Assembly: GCA_963853835.1 (NCBI GenBank)
Contig: OY970820.1
Coordinates: forward strand, 30,032,873 to 30,096,872
Direction of reading: 5' to 3'
Length of the DNA: 64,000 nucleotides
From: Calendula officinalis
Taxonomy: Eukaryota > Streptophyta > Magnoliopsida > Asterales > Asteraceae
The notes beneath the pieces are model-generated. The model saw only the letters and a program-made list of their open reading frames with translations, made no database searches and had not been told where the DNA came from. The position numbers were made by a program, and so were the translations under genes. Shown piece by piece: positions 36,870 to 47,594 of the stretch (within the stretch, counting starts at the first letter, position 1; each line of letters starts with the position of its first letter).

Positions 36870-37972
36870 GCATATGAAATTAGAGTTGTATTCTAGGAAG
36901 TCAAAGGATTTGTCTAGTCTTAAGGGATAAATCCTAGTCATTGGATCAAGATGGTCAAGATCAAATCCCCCACCTACAGCCACCGCCGGCCGCCGCCTCT
37001 GGCCACATCCGGCCGCCGACCACCGCCGACCACCGCCGTCTGCCGCCGGCGACCGGCGGCGGCGACCGGCGGTGGTGGCTGACAGTGAAGGTGCTGGTGC
37101 TGATGGGGGTGGTGGTGGCATTGATGTATCGAAGCATATGTGCTTCACTAAAACACAACATATCACTTCGAAACACATGTGCTTCAGGTCACGAAACACA
37201 TGTGTTTCAAGTCACTAAAAACATGAGTTTCTAAACACACAAGGGAGAATACGAAGCACATGTGCTTGACGTTATGAAACACATGTGCTTCACTACACAT
37301 AAAAAAATCAAAACAAGTGACAAACATATCATTATGAAGCACATGTGCTTCATAAAGCCAAGCACATGTGTTTTTGTTCCTAAACACATGTAACTTACAA
37401 GCAAATCATTTGTGTTTGAATCACGAAGCACATGTGCTTGACGTTATGAAACACATGTGCTTCACTACACAGGAAAAAAATCAAAAAAGTGACGAACATA
37501 TCATTATGAAGCACATGTGCTTCATAAATCCAAGCACATGTGTTTTTGTTCTTAAACACATGTAACTTACAAGCAAGTCATTTGTGTTTGAATCACGAAG
37601 CACATGTGCTTGACGTTATGAAACACATGTGCTTCACTACACATAAAAAAAATCAAAACAAGTGACGAACATATCATTATGAAGCACATGTGCTTCATAA
37701 AGTCAAGCACATATGTTTTTGTTCCTGAACACATGTAACTTACAAGCAATTCATTTGTCTTTAAATCACAAAGCACATGTGCTTCCAGTCACGACCACCA
37801 CCACCGGCGGCCACCTCCGGCCGCCGTCGGCGGCCGCCGGAGAAGCACATGTGCTTGTAGTGGTGGTGATGGTTTTGAATCTTGATCTTGACCATTAATT
37901 TTTCTTGATCCAAGAGCTAATAAATGTCCCTTGGGACTAGATAAAATTAATGGACTACCTTGAACATTTCTC
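36870..37972. mobile_element. Long-TIR element carrying a palindromic tandem array
   Basis: The left segment (TTGTCTAGTC, then AAGGGATAAATCC, TTGGATCAAG, ATGGTCAAGATCAA; about 36909-36963) is matched in inverted order near 37875-37945 (TTGATCTTGACCAT, CTTGATCCAA, GGGACTAGAT). Looser similarity extends outward on both sides. Inside are CCG-rich blocks (36970-37080 and 37790-37845) around the 172-bp repeats. No transposase and no confirmed target duplication; a MULE-like or foldback element is the best guess. Confidence 0.6.
37252..37768 (+). repeat. Three tandem copies of a ~172-bp unit with ACATGT palindromes
   Basis: Units start at 37252, 37424 and 37596 and a partial fourth at 37769. Each contains several GCACATGTGC or ACACATGTG palindromes, including AAGCACATGTGCTT. 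Spacing between units is 172, 172 and 173 bp. Non-coding; small open frames there are periodic artefacts. Confidence 0.92.
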
Positions 37973-37987
37973 TATGAAATTAACTAA

Positions 37988-38337
37988 GGCCCCGTTTGTT
38001 ATGACGTAATCCTCCGTAATCTTCCGTAATTGTAATTCAATTACATTACGGAGGACGTTTGGATGAACATTTTTTTTGTAATTCAATTACGACGTAAACT
38101 AAAAATATATTAAAAGAAGACTTAGAAAAAAAATTAAAATTTAAAATAATAATAATAATAAATAATAAAATTTTAAAAAAGAATTTAAAAAAGTTTTTAA
38201 AAAAATGTATAAGTATTGATATGAATTACAATTGAAAATTTTGTTATTCAAACGCGTAACGGTATTCAATTACAACCGAATTCAATTACAACCGATTTCA
38301 ATTACATTACGGGGGATTATGTCGAGTTAAACGCCCC
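37988..38337. mobile_element. Tourist-type MITE (PIF/Harbinger)
   Basis: TAA duplications lie at 37985-37987 and 38338-38340. The ends GGCCCCGTTTGTTATGACGT and its inverted partner (GTCGAGTTAAACGCCCC) are imperfect repeats that run on through CCGTAAT units. 350 bp, non-coding, AT-rich middle. Confidence 0.8.
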
Positions 38338-38340
38338 TAA

Positions 38341-39285
38341 ATGTTGAATTTGAAGTTTTTAAACACAACCAACCTGATAATAAAATCAAACATTTTCTTT
38401 AGAAGAGTTTTTTGTTTATAACAGACTTCTTGAAGTGTTCGAGTTTATACTCAAGATATACGTGATCTAACCATTGCCGTGACTATTTCCAAAACTTTCT
38501 TTGACCATCTGGTAAATATTTATTATGGAAGGGATAGAACCCGTAAGCTCTAGAAAATCATTCAGGAACCTTATAGAGCGGATGGTCAAATCTAGTAAGG
38601 ATCGTACATGGAAGGTAGTTAGAGTCTCTCGCAGGTTCCTTTATCAAGGATCCATGAGGAAGAGGATCAAGTTGTCCGTTACAAAAGCTTTAATTAATAA
38701 ATCATATGGTTCATAATAAAATCAAACGAATACTTTGTTTTAGAGAAACATATACAATTATCTGGCAAAACGATTTAAAAATTGGACAACATATTATAAT
38801 GTTTACGAACTTCTAACTTGTTTTATTGAATAAATCAATCACTAGCTTAATAGTTTTTCTTGAATCATATTTTATATATAATTTATTTGTAATATTGTAT
38901 AAAGATAAGAAGTGTTACCATGTCAACTTGAGTCATTTAATTCATTCCAAAATTGTAATTTTTTACACGTTATCCAAATCCATATGACCATTCTATTTTA
39001 CAACTTTTGTGAACAATCGTTTAATACTTCCTTTATATCAATATAATTTATTATTGTTGGTTTTACAACTTTTAAGACAAAATATTATAATAAGAGTTAT
39101 GATGGATTGAAATGTATAACTAGTGGAGAATGAGTCTCGTTCTTTTTTAATAAAGTGATTTTAATAGTGTTTAAAAGTAACAGTTTTAATAAAATGATCA
39201 TTTAACTATATTAAATGACTATATTAAATGAAATAATAAGTAAGTGTAAGTATTATTATCTTTTAATAAAAAGGGTTAATTATCA
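38341..39285. other. Intergenic, nothing recognised
   Basis: AT-rich. A 63-codon open frame near 38525 has no domain and no gene context. Confidence 0.5.
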
Positions 39286-39293
39286 AAATATAT

Positions 39294-39699
39294 TAGGGCT
39301 GTCAAATTGTGCTATTGTTTCGTGTTTTTAGGTAATACGACACGAATTCGTTCAACATGAAAACAACACGACACGAAGTCGTGTTTTATTTTGCTAACAC
39401 GAAAACGACACGATTAAAAAACGATAAACACGACAACACAAGATAAATAACAAATATATCAAATTTCTTACTTACTACATGGTAAAAACACGACAAACAC
39501 GACAAAAATATAACATTAATTTCTAAATTTCCCAAAATCATAAGTACCGTGTCAATTTCGTGTTAATCTCTAAACACGAACACGACACGACTTCGTGTTT
39601 GTTTTACACGACACGAACACGAATTCAAATTCAATTTCGTCCCAATTTCGTTTCGTTTCGTGTATTTTTGTTGTGTCGTGTCAAATTTTGACAGCCCTA
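39294..39699. mobile_element. hAT-type MITE, TAGGGCTGTCAAA ends (copy 1)
   Basis: Perfect 8-bp duplications AAATATAT lie at 39286-39293 and 39700-39707. The ends TAGGGCTGTCAAA and TTTGACAGCCCTA are exact inverted repeats. The interior is a run of ACACGAC/GTCGTGT units, giving strong self-complementarity. Confidence 0.92.
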
Positions 39700-39707
39700 A
39701 AATATAT

Positions 39708-41105
39708 CACTTGATTCAAAACTATTAAAACTAGAAAGCATATCACTCGTTATGATATGGAAGAATTATGAACCTAATTAAATAAATTCATATTTATTAT
39801 CTATGGTTAATTGCTTGAAATAACAATATACTAATATAATATACTCTGTGATTGCTAAAAGAAATAGAATATATATTGTTATTGCTGATAAAAAATTTAA
39901 TACATTGTTTTATTAATAAAGTATGTTAAATGTCTTGTCTATAGTTAAGTAGGGTTTTTTTCTTGTACATTGTCAGTTTTAAACTTTTAATTACGACTTC
40001 ACCAGTATTATTTGTAGGATTGGTTTGGGCTTGGCAAAGAGTCTGGCACTCTTGCACATTTGAAAAACTGCACCGTTTCGGTCTTACGGGCTCTTGAAAT
40101 CGCAGTTCCCAATAAGACTGATCCATCAAACCAAACAAAATAGTTTGTTCGAATCAAAATCGTTTACAAATACAAAAAATACCAAATCTACCCCCAAATT
40201 AAATTAGAAATAAATGGAAGACACAAAATCAGTCAGTATATCGCTTACACAAAATATGTGTAACAAAGACAAAAAATTATATGAAACGAGACGTGCTTGA
40301 GCTTTTTACATATGGATCGAAACGAGTCGAACTCGAGCTTTTCTAAACTTAAACGAGCAGAGGTTGAGCTCTGTTTTTGTAAAAACGTAAAGTATCACAT
40401 ACATCTGAGTTAAAGATTCACTTCCCAAATAACCTCAAAAAAACCTCAAAATTTTCTCCCCTCGCGTCATTTCCACCACTGCAATGACGTGACTCTTCAC
40501 TCACACCACATGGGGTGTGGTGGCGGGCGTCATGCAACCTACGTGGCCTTTGGCGGTGATTTTAACCGTGACTACACCCAAGTCTCTGAGTAGTAATCGA
40601 TGACACACAAATGTGGAAAGAAAATTAAGCCATAAATAAAAAGATTTTCTTTTTGGTTTTTCTTTAACAATAAATGGTGATATAAAGAGTTCTATGCTTT
40701 TAATTATTTTCCCATAATATTATTGGTGATTTTTTAAAAAAAAAAACAATACTAATTAAAGGGTATTATTGTTATAAGGTTCTCATGAGTCTATCATGTA
40801 CTCAACCTAACCGTCACTGCTGTCATTTTCGAATCTTCCACTAATCATCTGGTAAATGTTTTAGAAAGTTATTCAGTAACTCTTACTACTACTAGGTTAT
40901 CACCAGATGATTTTATCAGTGAAAGTGAAAACAATATTGTAGCAAGAACAAAAAGGTCAGTCCAAGATGATCAATTGCTTTTCCTTAAAATTTTAAAAAG
41001 CATAATAATTATTACCATTTTGTTATTTGTAACAGCAAATAACACATACTTTTCTTAAATCATTGTATAACCTGGTTTAGAAATTGATCTAAAATGGAAA
41101 TGAAA
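39708..41105. other. Intergenic, 3' side of the hemoglobin gene
   Basis: No gene or repeat was recognised. The hemoglobin 3'UTR presumably lies just below 41106. Confidence 0.5.
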
Positions 41106-41939
41106 TTAAGGATGTGTTTCTGCAGCCTCTTTCTTCATCTCATCTTGAATTGCAGCAGACAGCTGATCATAAGCTTCAGACCAAGCTTCCTTCATCTCTT
41201 CACACCATTTCTCCCCAACTCCTTTCTCCACTGTTCTTACCACTCCCTCTTTCACCACCTTCATTCATCAATTCAATCATAAATTAAAACTTCATTATCA
41301 ATTTGACAGTTTTGCCCCTGGGTTTCAGAACTTATGGCTGAGCTAATAAAATAATAAATTACCTCAAAGTGAGGACCAGCAATTCCTTTTTGAAGATGGA
41401 CAGATCCTAAATACTTGAGTGTAGAATCAGAAATCACAACTTCTCCTTTCTCCCTTAGTTGTATTGCTGACTCACATACCTTCAATCACACACACACATT
41501 CACACATATAAAAAAGGGTAGAAAAGGAAAATCACATGTGAATGTGCTCACCATCTTGAAAACTTTGACAGCATGGGCCTTGAGCTTGGGGTTATTTTGG
41601 GGAATTTCATCTGTATCTTTCAGAAATGAAAACAATCCCTTTGCACCAGGTGCTATTTCCAGTACCCTTTTTTAATCAACAGTAGAGAAACAGGAAGGTT
41701 AATCAATACTTTTTATTTACCTTCATATTCATCATTTAATTAGACACTATTTAAAAATCTATCTGATATGTTACCAATCTATGACCAATTCCAGTGTTTA
41801 TAAGGAAAATTAGAAACCTGATATTTGCATATATGAAAACTTACTGTGTAAAGAAATAGAGACTGAGGGCAGGAATGTCTTCTTTCATAATCTCCCATGA
41901 TTCCTTCACTAATGCTTCTTGCTTCTCACTAAAACCCAT
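41106..41939 (-). CDS. HB2: Class 2 (non-symbiotic) plant hemoglobin
   Basis: Four exons, minus strand: 41939-41845, 41666-41552, 41479-41363, 41258-41106. They splice in frame into 480 nt (159 aa), the usual length, at the three intron positions typical of plant globins. The start MGFSEKQEALVKESW is the class 2 N-terminus. Exon 2 holds FSFLKDTDEIPQNNPKLKAH with the distal His in KAHAVKVF. Exon 3 holds the proximal His in KYLGSVHLQKG. The C-terminus is WCEEMKEAWSEAYDQLSAAI. By family knowledge these cytosolic proteins bind oxygen and scavenge nitric oxide. No damage seen. Class 2 rather than class 1 is judged from the N-terminus and the PQNNPKLKAH block. Confidence 0.95.
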
Positions 41940-43699
41940 CTCTCTCTCTCTACACTCACATATATAGAGATAGATATTTATGTATGTACACATATAACGG
42001 GTGTGAATTATATGCCAATCATGCATATCTATAGGGATAAGATTGTAATTTGGCATGATGGGGGATAATTAAAACGTTAGGCCACATACTGTAAATTGTG
42101 TTTTTTTTATTGCCCCTTTGACCTTGTTAAGGGACACTTTGACTTAATAAAAAGGGTTCTGCCACCCATTAAATGTTCGATACTTACCCCGGGATACTCG
42201 TTTGATGCTAATCATTAACAAGAGTAGACTATAGAAATTGTTCTAAGTGTTATTTTAAAATTCCTCAATTTTGTCCTTAAACAATTTTTTGGAATAAAAT
42301 CAAAGAATTATGAAGACTATAGATAATTTTGGTAATTTACTCTTGAAAGAATCAAATAGATATGTCCAATATGTCTAACAGACAGACGGCGGCATATGAC
42401 ATCTCAGATGACATCTGTTCAGATATGTTGCGCGTGATACTGGAAAAATAACCAATAGATTTTTTTATATAAATACCTACCCTCCATTTAGAATCTATCA
42501 TTAAGTAAACTAATATTAACTTGTTTGGCGTATTCTTAGACCAGTGACATTAATAACGCAACTGACGCCGTTAATTTTTGTCACATCAGTGTCACGTCAG
42601 CTGACATTCCAACTGACATACTCATGCTACCAATACACATTCTCTTTAATTTTTTGGGCTCAACCGACATACCGATGGCACAGGTTTTATATAGTTGTTC
42701 AACAAACGGCCCTAACTTGTATATATGGACTCCACTCTCAAAGTCACCTCATCACCTTTCTAAAGCAAAAACTGGTCTCATGTTGGATGATCTCAATACC
42801 TTGGCCTCTTCGATGATCATCTACCTCGAGTTTAACATCCCCACCAAAGCTAGAGGAAAAAGCCTCTACTTGATTTATGAAACACCAACATCTAGAAAAT
42901 GGTCATTTTCTGGTTGCCTAGTGGCAGCAAAAACGATATTCTTCATTTAAGCCAAACAAAATGTAACATCTTATGGGGTATTTAAAGCAGCCTCTTTTTT
43001 TCATTTCCCATATTTATATTCTCGTAATTATACCAGTTATATATAAGATATACGGAGTATATTAAGAAGAAAAAAATATAGTTGTAATAATATAAAGAAG
43101 CAGTTGTTGTCCACTTGAAAGCAGCTTTTTCTGTGATTCCGTCAACGGTCAACATATTGTGATAAAACTATATCGTGCTCCACTATATAATATTTGTAGA
43201 AAGCATATAAACTATGGCAAACTCTCCATATATAATTCCAATTCATTAAACAATACGATTGTAGGAAACCATCTAACGGCAAGGGATGCTTGAAATGAAA
43301 GTTCAGAAGTGTTAGCAATAGTTAGGTCGTGTATATCATGAGCAAAAGCTCAACCACCAGAAGCCCCTTATAATAATTAAGAAAATATTAAATAAAAAAA
43401 GGATTGAACGTAGGAAATTAAGCTAGCATCATTTTCTTACAAAGACATACAAAATTATTTTCTTTAAAACCAAATTCCATAAAAAATCACTTGCCAACAA
43501 GCTTTTTTCAAGTGGCCAAGAGCAACCATTCAATAACTTCACAACTACTATCTATCCATGGAACGACTAATGCGTTCCTCGAGTTAATTGATATCAATGG
43601 ATCTTCTTTATCTAAATGAATACATGTTTCTTTCGCCAAAACAAATTATCTTTTTTAATAAATTCTAACAATAACTCTTGCGAAAAACAAACCTGAACA
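41940..43699. other. Intergenic, hemoglobin promoter side
   Basis: It contains the hemoglobin leader with a CT-repeat (41940-41958). A patch near 42540-42960 has moderate GC and an open frame on the plus strand but no recognisable domain. Otherwise nothing. Confidence 0.45.
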
Positions 43700-45618
43700 T
43701 TATTCAGACCACAATTTCATGAATGCATTAACGCACGTCTTGATGAATGACACAAACAGATTATTTTCTCGACTATCAGATTTATATGATGCTTCTGCTT
43801 CCAATGATGCACTGCTTAAAGAATCAAGTTTAGCACAAGAACTAAAAAAAAAAAAAACAAGAATTTGGATTACCCAGAAAGAAAAAATTACCGAAAAAAT
43901 CATTAATATTAACCCAACCCATTTTAACCAGTCACCCAACCGCCTAACCTACCGACCTTGTCATCATCAATTATAGCATGTCAAGAATATGCATGACTGC
44001 CCTTTTTTCAGAATATTTTTTCAAAAGATGGTCATCATAGATATATAGCATGATACAATATATTTCAATATGTGTGTATGTATACTTACAAATCAGTTTG
44101 GTTTTCTGTATCACTAGGTTGGATGCCTGATTTGCTCTTAGTTGCAGTGTGAAGATGCTGATAGCTGATGTTGTCAAGAGTAATTGATACCTATCAAAGT
44201 AGAAAATACATAATATGCTTACGGTTATTTTAGCAACGATAGATGTGCATATAACATTATCAATATATATGAAAAATCACGTAGAAATATCATTTTAGCA
44301 ACTCGCCTTATCTTTAAGAACAATATTTTCATAAGCAGACTCCAATTTTGCATCCAACAACTCACTCAAATTATCCGCTACTTCTTTTTCACGTGTTTCC
44401 TCATCAACATTATCGATTGTGCTAGAAACATGTCGCAAAGGAAAACTCTCTACAACTACTTCTTTCACATCATCAACATTAACGATGATGTCATCATCAT
44501 CATGATCAAGATTTCGTCTATGCAGTTCAGAAATCCTCCTCGAATTCAAAACCTTTTCACGTCTAATTTCATACTCATTAAGTAATGTTTGGTTGTGTTT
44601 TGATGGTAATCCATGTACATCAGGATCAAATGAAATTGAACCTAATGGATTGTTATCCAAGAAACTATCTAAATTCTCCATATTTTTATCTCCTGGAGAC
44701 AGCTTAGGTGGGGCCAGCACACGATTCTCCTGAATTAGCTCTCGGAATATTTCACGAACCGTGTAGTAGGACCCACCAACTTCCTTGTGTGTGAGATGTA
44801 ATGATGGGAAATTTCCATTATTTGACTCCTGATGTCTGCAAGCAGCATACTTCAAATTTAATTAAATTTGGACCAAAATTACTTTACTAAACAACATTTA
44901 AAAAAATAACTGAGAACATAACAATGAATCAAGGCCTTAAATATACACGGGCTTAAAAGACCTAGCCCTGATTATATGACTATGGGTTAAATTCATTATA
45001 AGGGGGTATAGATGAAGGAACAATATATATACAATTAAGCCGCCAATTATCCAATACCCATCCCTAAATGCACCTTTTTAATTAAAACTAGAGTTTTTAG
45101 TAATCAAAGGTTGTAAAAATCGATAAGCAACATCTACTCGGTTTACCACCTATAAGCTTAATCCATTTCTAGGCGGGTCCTAAATAAGAGGAATTTATTT
45201 TAAATTTAAAAATAAAAATATTGGCAATGTGGACTGATATTCACCGATGTAGACATATATTCTCGTGTAGAATTTGACCAATTTTGACCGCTATTCACCA
45301 ATGTTGACCAGGTCCGATTAATTTTACCAATTATGTAATTTCTAGGTCGGTCGGTCGCCGATAACTGGTTAACCGGAGATTAATCAGTCGCCAAGACCGA
45401 TATTTACAACATTGTTAGTAATTGAGATTATAATCATATAAAGACTAAAAAAGGAAGATGGATTGAACAAAATATATTGACCTCTTTATAAAAGTCTCGA
45501 TCATTCCTTTTCCTTCCTGTTTTGAACGTCGCTTTGATTATTTCCCTCCAGAAGAATCATTAAGCTTTGCTTTTAGGGCAAATGATTTCCCGACAAAACC
45601 TCCTTTTGTAACTTGCAT
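43700..45618 (-). pseudogene. At3g52170-like putative DNA-binding protein, premature stop in exon 1
   Basis: Four exons, minus strand: 45618-45482, 44835-44307, 44190-44090, 43841-43700. They join in frame over 909 nt. Exon 1 reads MQVTKGGFVGKSFALKAKLN, then GGK, then TAA at 45540-45538, then SKRRSKQEGKGMIETFIK. Family members have Lys at or near the stop. Exon 2 has the conserved SNNGNFPSLHLTHKEVGGSY and TVREIFRELIQENRVL. The C-terminus FMKLWSE also fits. Exon 2 appears to end at AAG|GCGAGT, a GC donor. A leader exon ends near 45793. Everything past the stop is open, so this could be a recent pseudogene, a null allele, or use of a later ATG (GMIETF). The DNA-binding function is only a family label. 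Confidence 0.75.
44301..44306 (-). other. Probable GC splice donor
   Basis: Minus-strand AAG|GCGAGT. Using it joins VLKDK to VSITLDN in frame with the next exon, whose acceptor is TTTGATAG. No GT nearby preserves the frame as well. GC-AG introns are a known minor class. Confidence 0.55.
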
Positions 45619-46093
45619 CTCGGAGACGAAATTAGGTCACCAACTATGCTCGCTACTTACGAAAATCTACACTAAACAAAACTAGAGTAGACATTAGAAA
45701 GTGATAGTATAAATTATAACAAAAAGCACAATGAAGATGAAATTTTGTATCTACATGATTGGTTATATATACGTATGTATACAAATTATTACCTGTATGT
45801 TGCTTGTGAGTGATCGGAGCTCCGATGGTGTTTTGTGAAACTTGAAAGGGTTTTAGGAGAGTGAAAACCCTACACTGCGGAGTGTGGACTGTCTGAAAAC
45901 TGTTTGACTTTTTTACTTGCTTATATTTCTCACTGTCGGAAATCGGAACCTTCGGTTTTATGTTCCAAAGGATCGAAAATCTAAAAAGTAGTTTCAGCCG
46001 GTTGGACCGGATTGAACCAGCCCAATGTAGCACGATTTGTTAAGTAAAATCTACTTTAATATATTATTAAGTTAATAAGTTGTCACATAAGAT
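45619..46093 (-). promoter_or_regulatory. 5' leader and upstream region of the At3g52170-like gene
   Basis: A leader exon appears to end at ACATACAG|GTAATA near 45793, with a leader intron up to the coding exon. It contains AAACCCTAC-like boxes near 45865. The hAT MITE at 46094 marks its upstream limit. Confidence 0.4.
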
Positions 46094-46511
46094 TATGGCT
46101 GACAAATCGTGTTGTCGTTTCGTGTTTCTGGATAATACGACACGACACGACACGAATTCGTTCAACACGAAAACAACACGACACGAAGTCGTGTTTTATT
46201 TTGCTAACACGAACACGACACGATTAAAAAACGATAAACACGACAACACGAGATAAATAACAAATGCATCAAATTTCTTACTTACCACATGTTAAAAACA
46301 CGACAAACACGACAAAAATATAACATAAATTTTTAAATGTTCCGAACATCATAACTATCGTGGCAATTTCGTGTTAATCCCTGAACAAGAACACAAAACG
46401 ACACGACTTCGTGTTTGTTTTACACGACACGAACACAAATTCAAATTTCAATTTCGTCCCAATTACGTTTCGTGTATTTTTGCTGTGTCGTTCCAGGTTT
46501 TGACAGCGCTA
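46094..46511. mobile_element. hAT-type MITE (copy 2 of the TAGGGCTGTCAAA family)
   Basis: Flanking 8-mers CATAAGAT (46086-46093) and CATAAGAC (46512-46519) match at 7 of 8. The ends TATGGCTGACAAA and TTTTGACAGCGCTA are mutated versions of copy 1, as is the ACACGAC-rich interior. Older than the copy at 39294. Confidence 0.85.
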
Positions 46512-46529
46512 CATAAGACCCACTTACAT

Positions 46530-46559
46530 AATACTGTCTTGTTATTACTGATGACTTTT
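46530..46559 (+). other. 30-bp filler identical to Copia integrase sequence
   Basis: These 30 bases are identical to part of Copia B pol (reverse complement, around 50087-50116) that encodes the integrase block CLVITDDF. They sit at the broken edge of the F-box remnant. Confidence 0.8.
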
Positions 46560-46918
46560 GGTGTTTTGCAAAGTGTTATTACTCGATCCATAAATTCCAA
46601 AAGGTGAGATTTGTTATTGCCTGACCCGATATTGAGTTTGTGGACTAACGTCCAATTGTGTCGCCATTCTTTCGATAAAATGCTCGTTTGCACTGCGAAT
46701 CTTGTAGGCATTAAAGAGAGTATTTGAGAAAGAATCTCTTGAGGTAAGTTGCTAAGCCTATCTTCCTTCTTTTGTCTTTTGTTTGTTGAAGCCATCTTTT
46801 TACTCTTTTCACTACCTCCTACTTTGGTTTGTTCGCCGGCGGTTAACTCATGGCAGTCTCCGCCGTCAATTTTTGAACGATTAGGGCTTTGTGGTGCGTA
46901 GATGGATTGGATTGACAT
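46560..46918 (-). pseudogene. F-box gene remnant (F-box/LRR/FBD type), N-terminal part only
   Basis: The open frame starts at 46918; a likelier start is MASTNKRQKKEDRLSNLP at 46795. The F-box core LSNLPQEILSQILSLMPTRF is followed by TSILSKEWRHNWTLVHKLNI and FMDRVITLCKTPK. Homology then stops at the Copia-derived filler and the MITE boundary. LRR and FBD regions are absent. F-box proteins are substrate adaptors of SCF ubiquitin ligases, but this piece cannot act as a complete one. Confidence 0.8.
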
Positions 46919-46957
46919 GATGATATGGCGGGTGGGATTTTGTAATTATTTACTGAG

Positions 46958-47316
46958 GCTGCAGTTAGTATTGATGAAGACTTAATGAAGATATACAAGT
47001 TAGTACTGATGGGGCAGAAAAGCTAATACACTACTGATCTTGGATATACTGGTGATGATCGCAAATACTACCGATGTTCATATATGGTGCAGATCGTATC
47101 CGAGATTCTAGTTAAGTTAGTTTAGAATGTTTATCTTTTGTAAATTCAATTGTAATCGTATCCTAGAATAACTAGGTTAAATGTTTAGGCTTCAAGGACT
47201 ATTATATATAGTTTCTTACGAATTGTAAACGTACGTGTGTATTGATCGATTATTAATATACATTGAAGCTTTTTGCGATAAACTGTGTTCTTTATAATTC
47301 TCATTCTTAAAACATT
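46958..47316 (+). mobile_element. Copia LTR fragment in inverted orientation
   Basis: From GGCTGCAGTTAGTATTGATG to about CTGTGTTCTTTATAATTCTC this follows the LTR of Copia A in plus orientation, with many substitutions and lost bases at both ends. It includes GAATTGTAAACGTACGTGTG and the TATA region. It abuts minus-strand Copia coding debris, so it is inverted relative to copy B. Confidence 0.8.
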
Positions 47317-47594
47317 TTCAATTAAATCAGATTTAGAGAGTAGAGATATACCTGACTCATCATTTAGTCTAAGATGATGTCTAATAGATTGTTCTGAGAT
47401 AGTAATAGGCTTGCCATCAATGTCAGACTTGATTTTGATAATCTATTAGACATTGGTTTGATAATTTTTTTGTGATAAAGTGCTATTAGTATTTTGATAA
47501 TCTATTAGACATTGATTTTGATAGTAGCAGACTTGATAAGAATAGAGATACCAAAGTCTAGAAGTTGATTTTGAATCCATAGGACTTGAGCACA
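47317..47594. mobile_element. Scrambled 3' junction of Copia copy B
   Basis: Minus-strand reading gives a piece of the third ORF (ITISEQSIRHHLRLNDESGI). On the plus strand a short piece matches RNase H sequence (AAAGTGCTATTAGTATT). A ~24-bp unit, TTTGATAATCTATTAGACAT, occurs twice (near 47437 and 47491). Deletions and local inversion are needed to explain it. Confidence 0.7.

Noticed and set aside
37252..37768. CRISPR-like array
   Set aside because: Units are adjacent without unique spacers, and the context is a plant genome; a tandem repeat explains it.
36804..37898. Several small open frames with MCF/HMCF-like repeats
   Set aside because: They come from the 172-bp palindromic array being open in several frames; no independent coding evidence.
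42544..42950. Possible gene on the plus strand
   Set aside because: Two overlapping frames are open but show no recognisable domain, splice context or conserved start.
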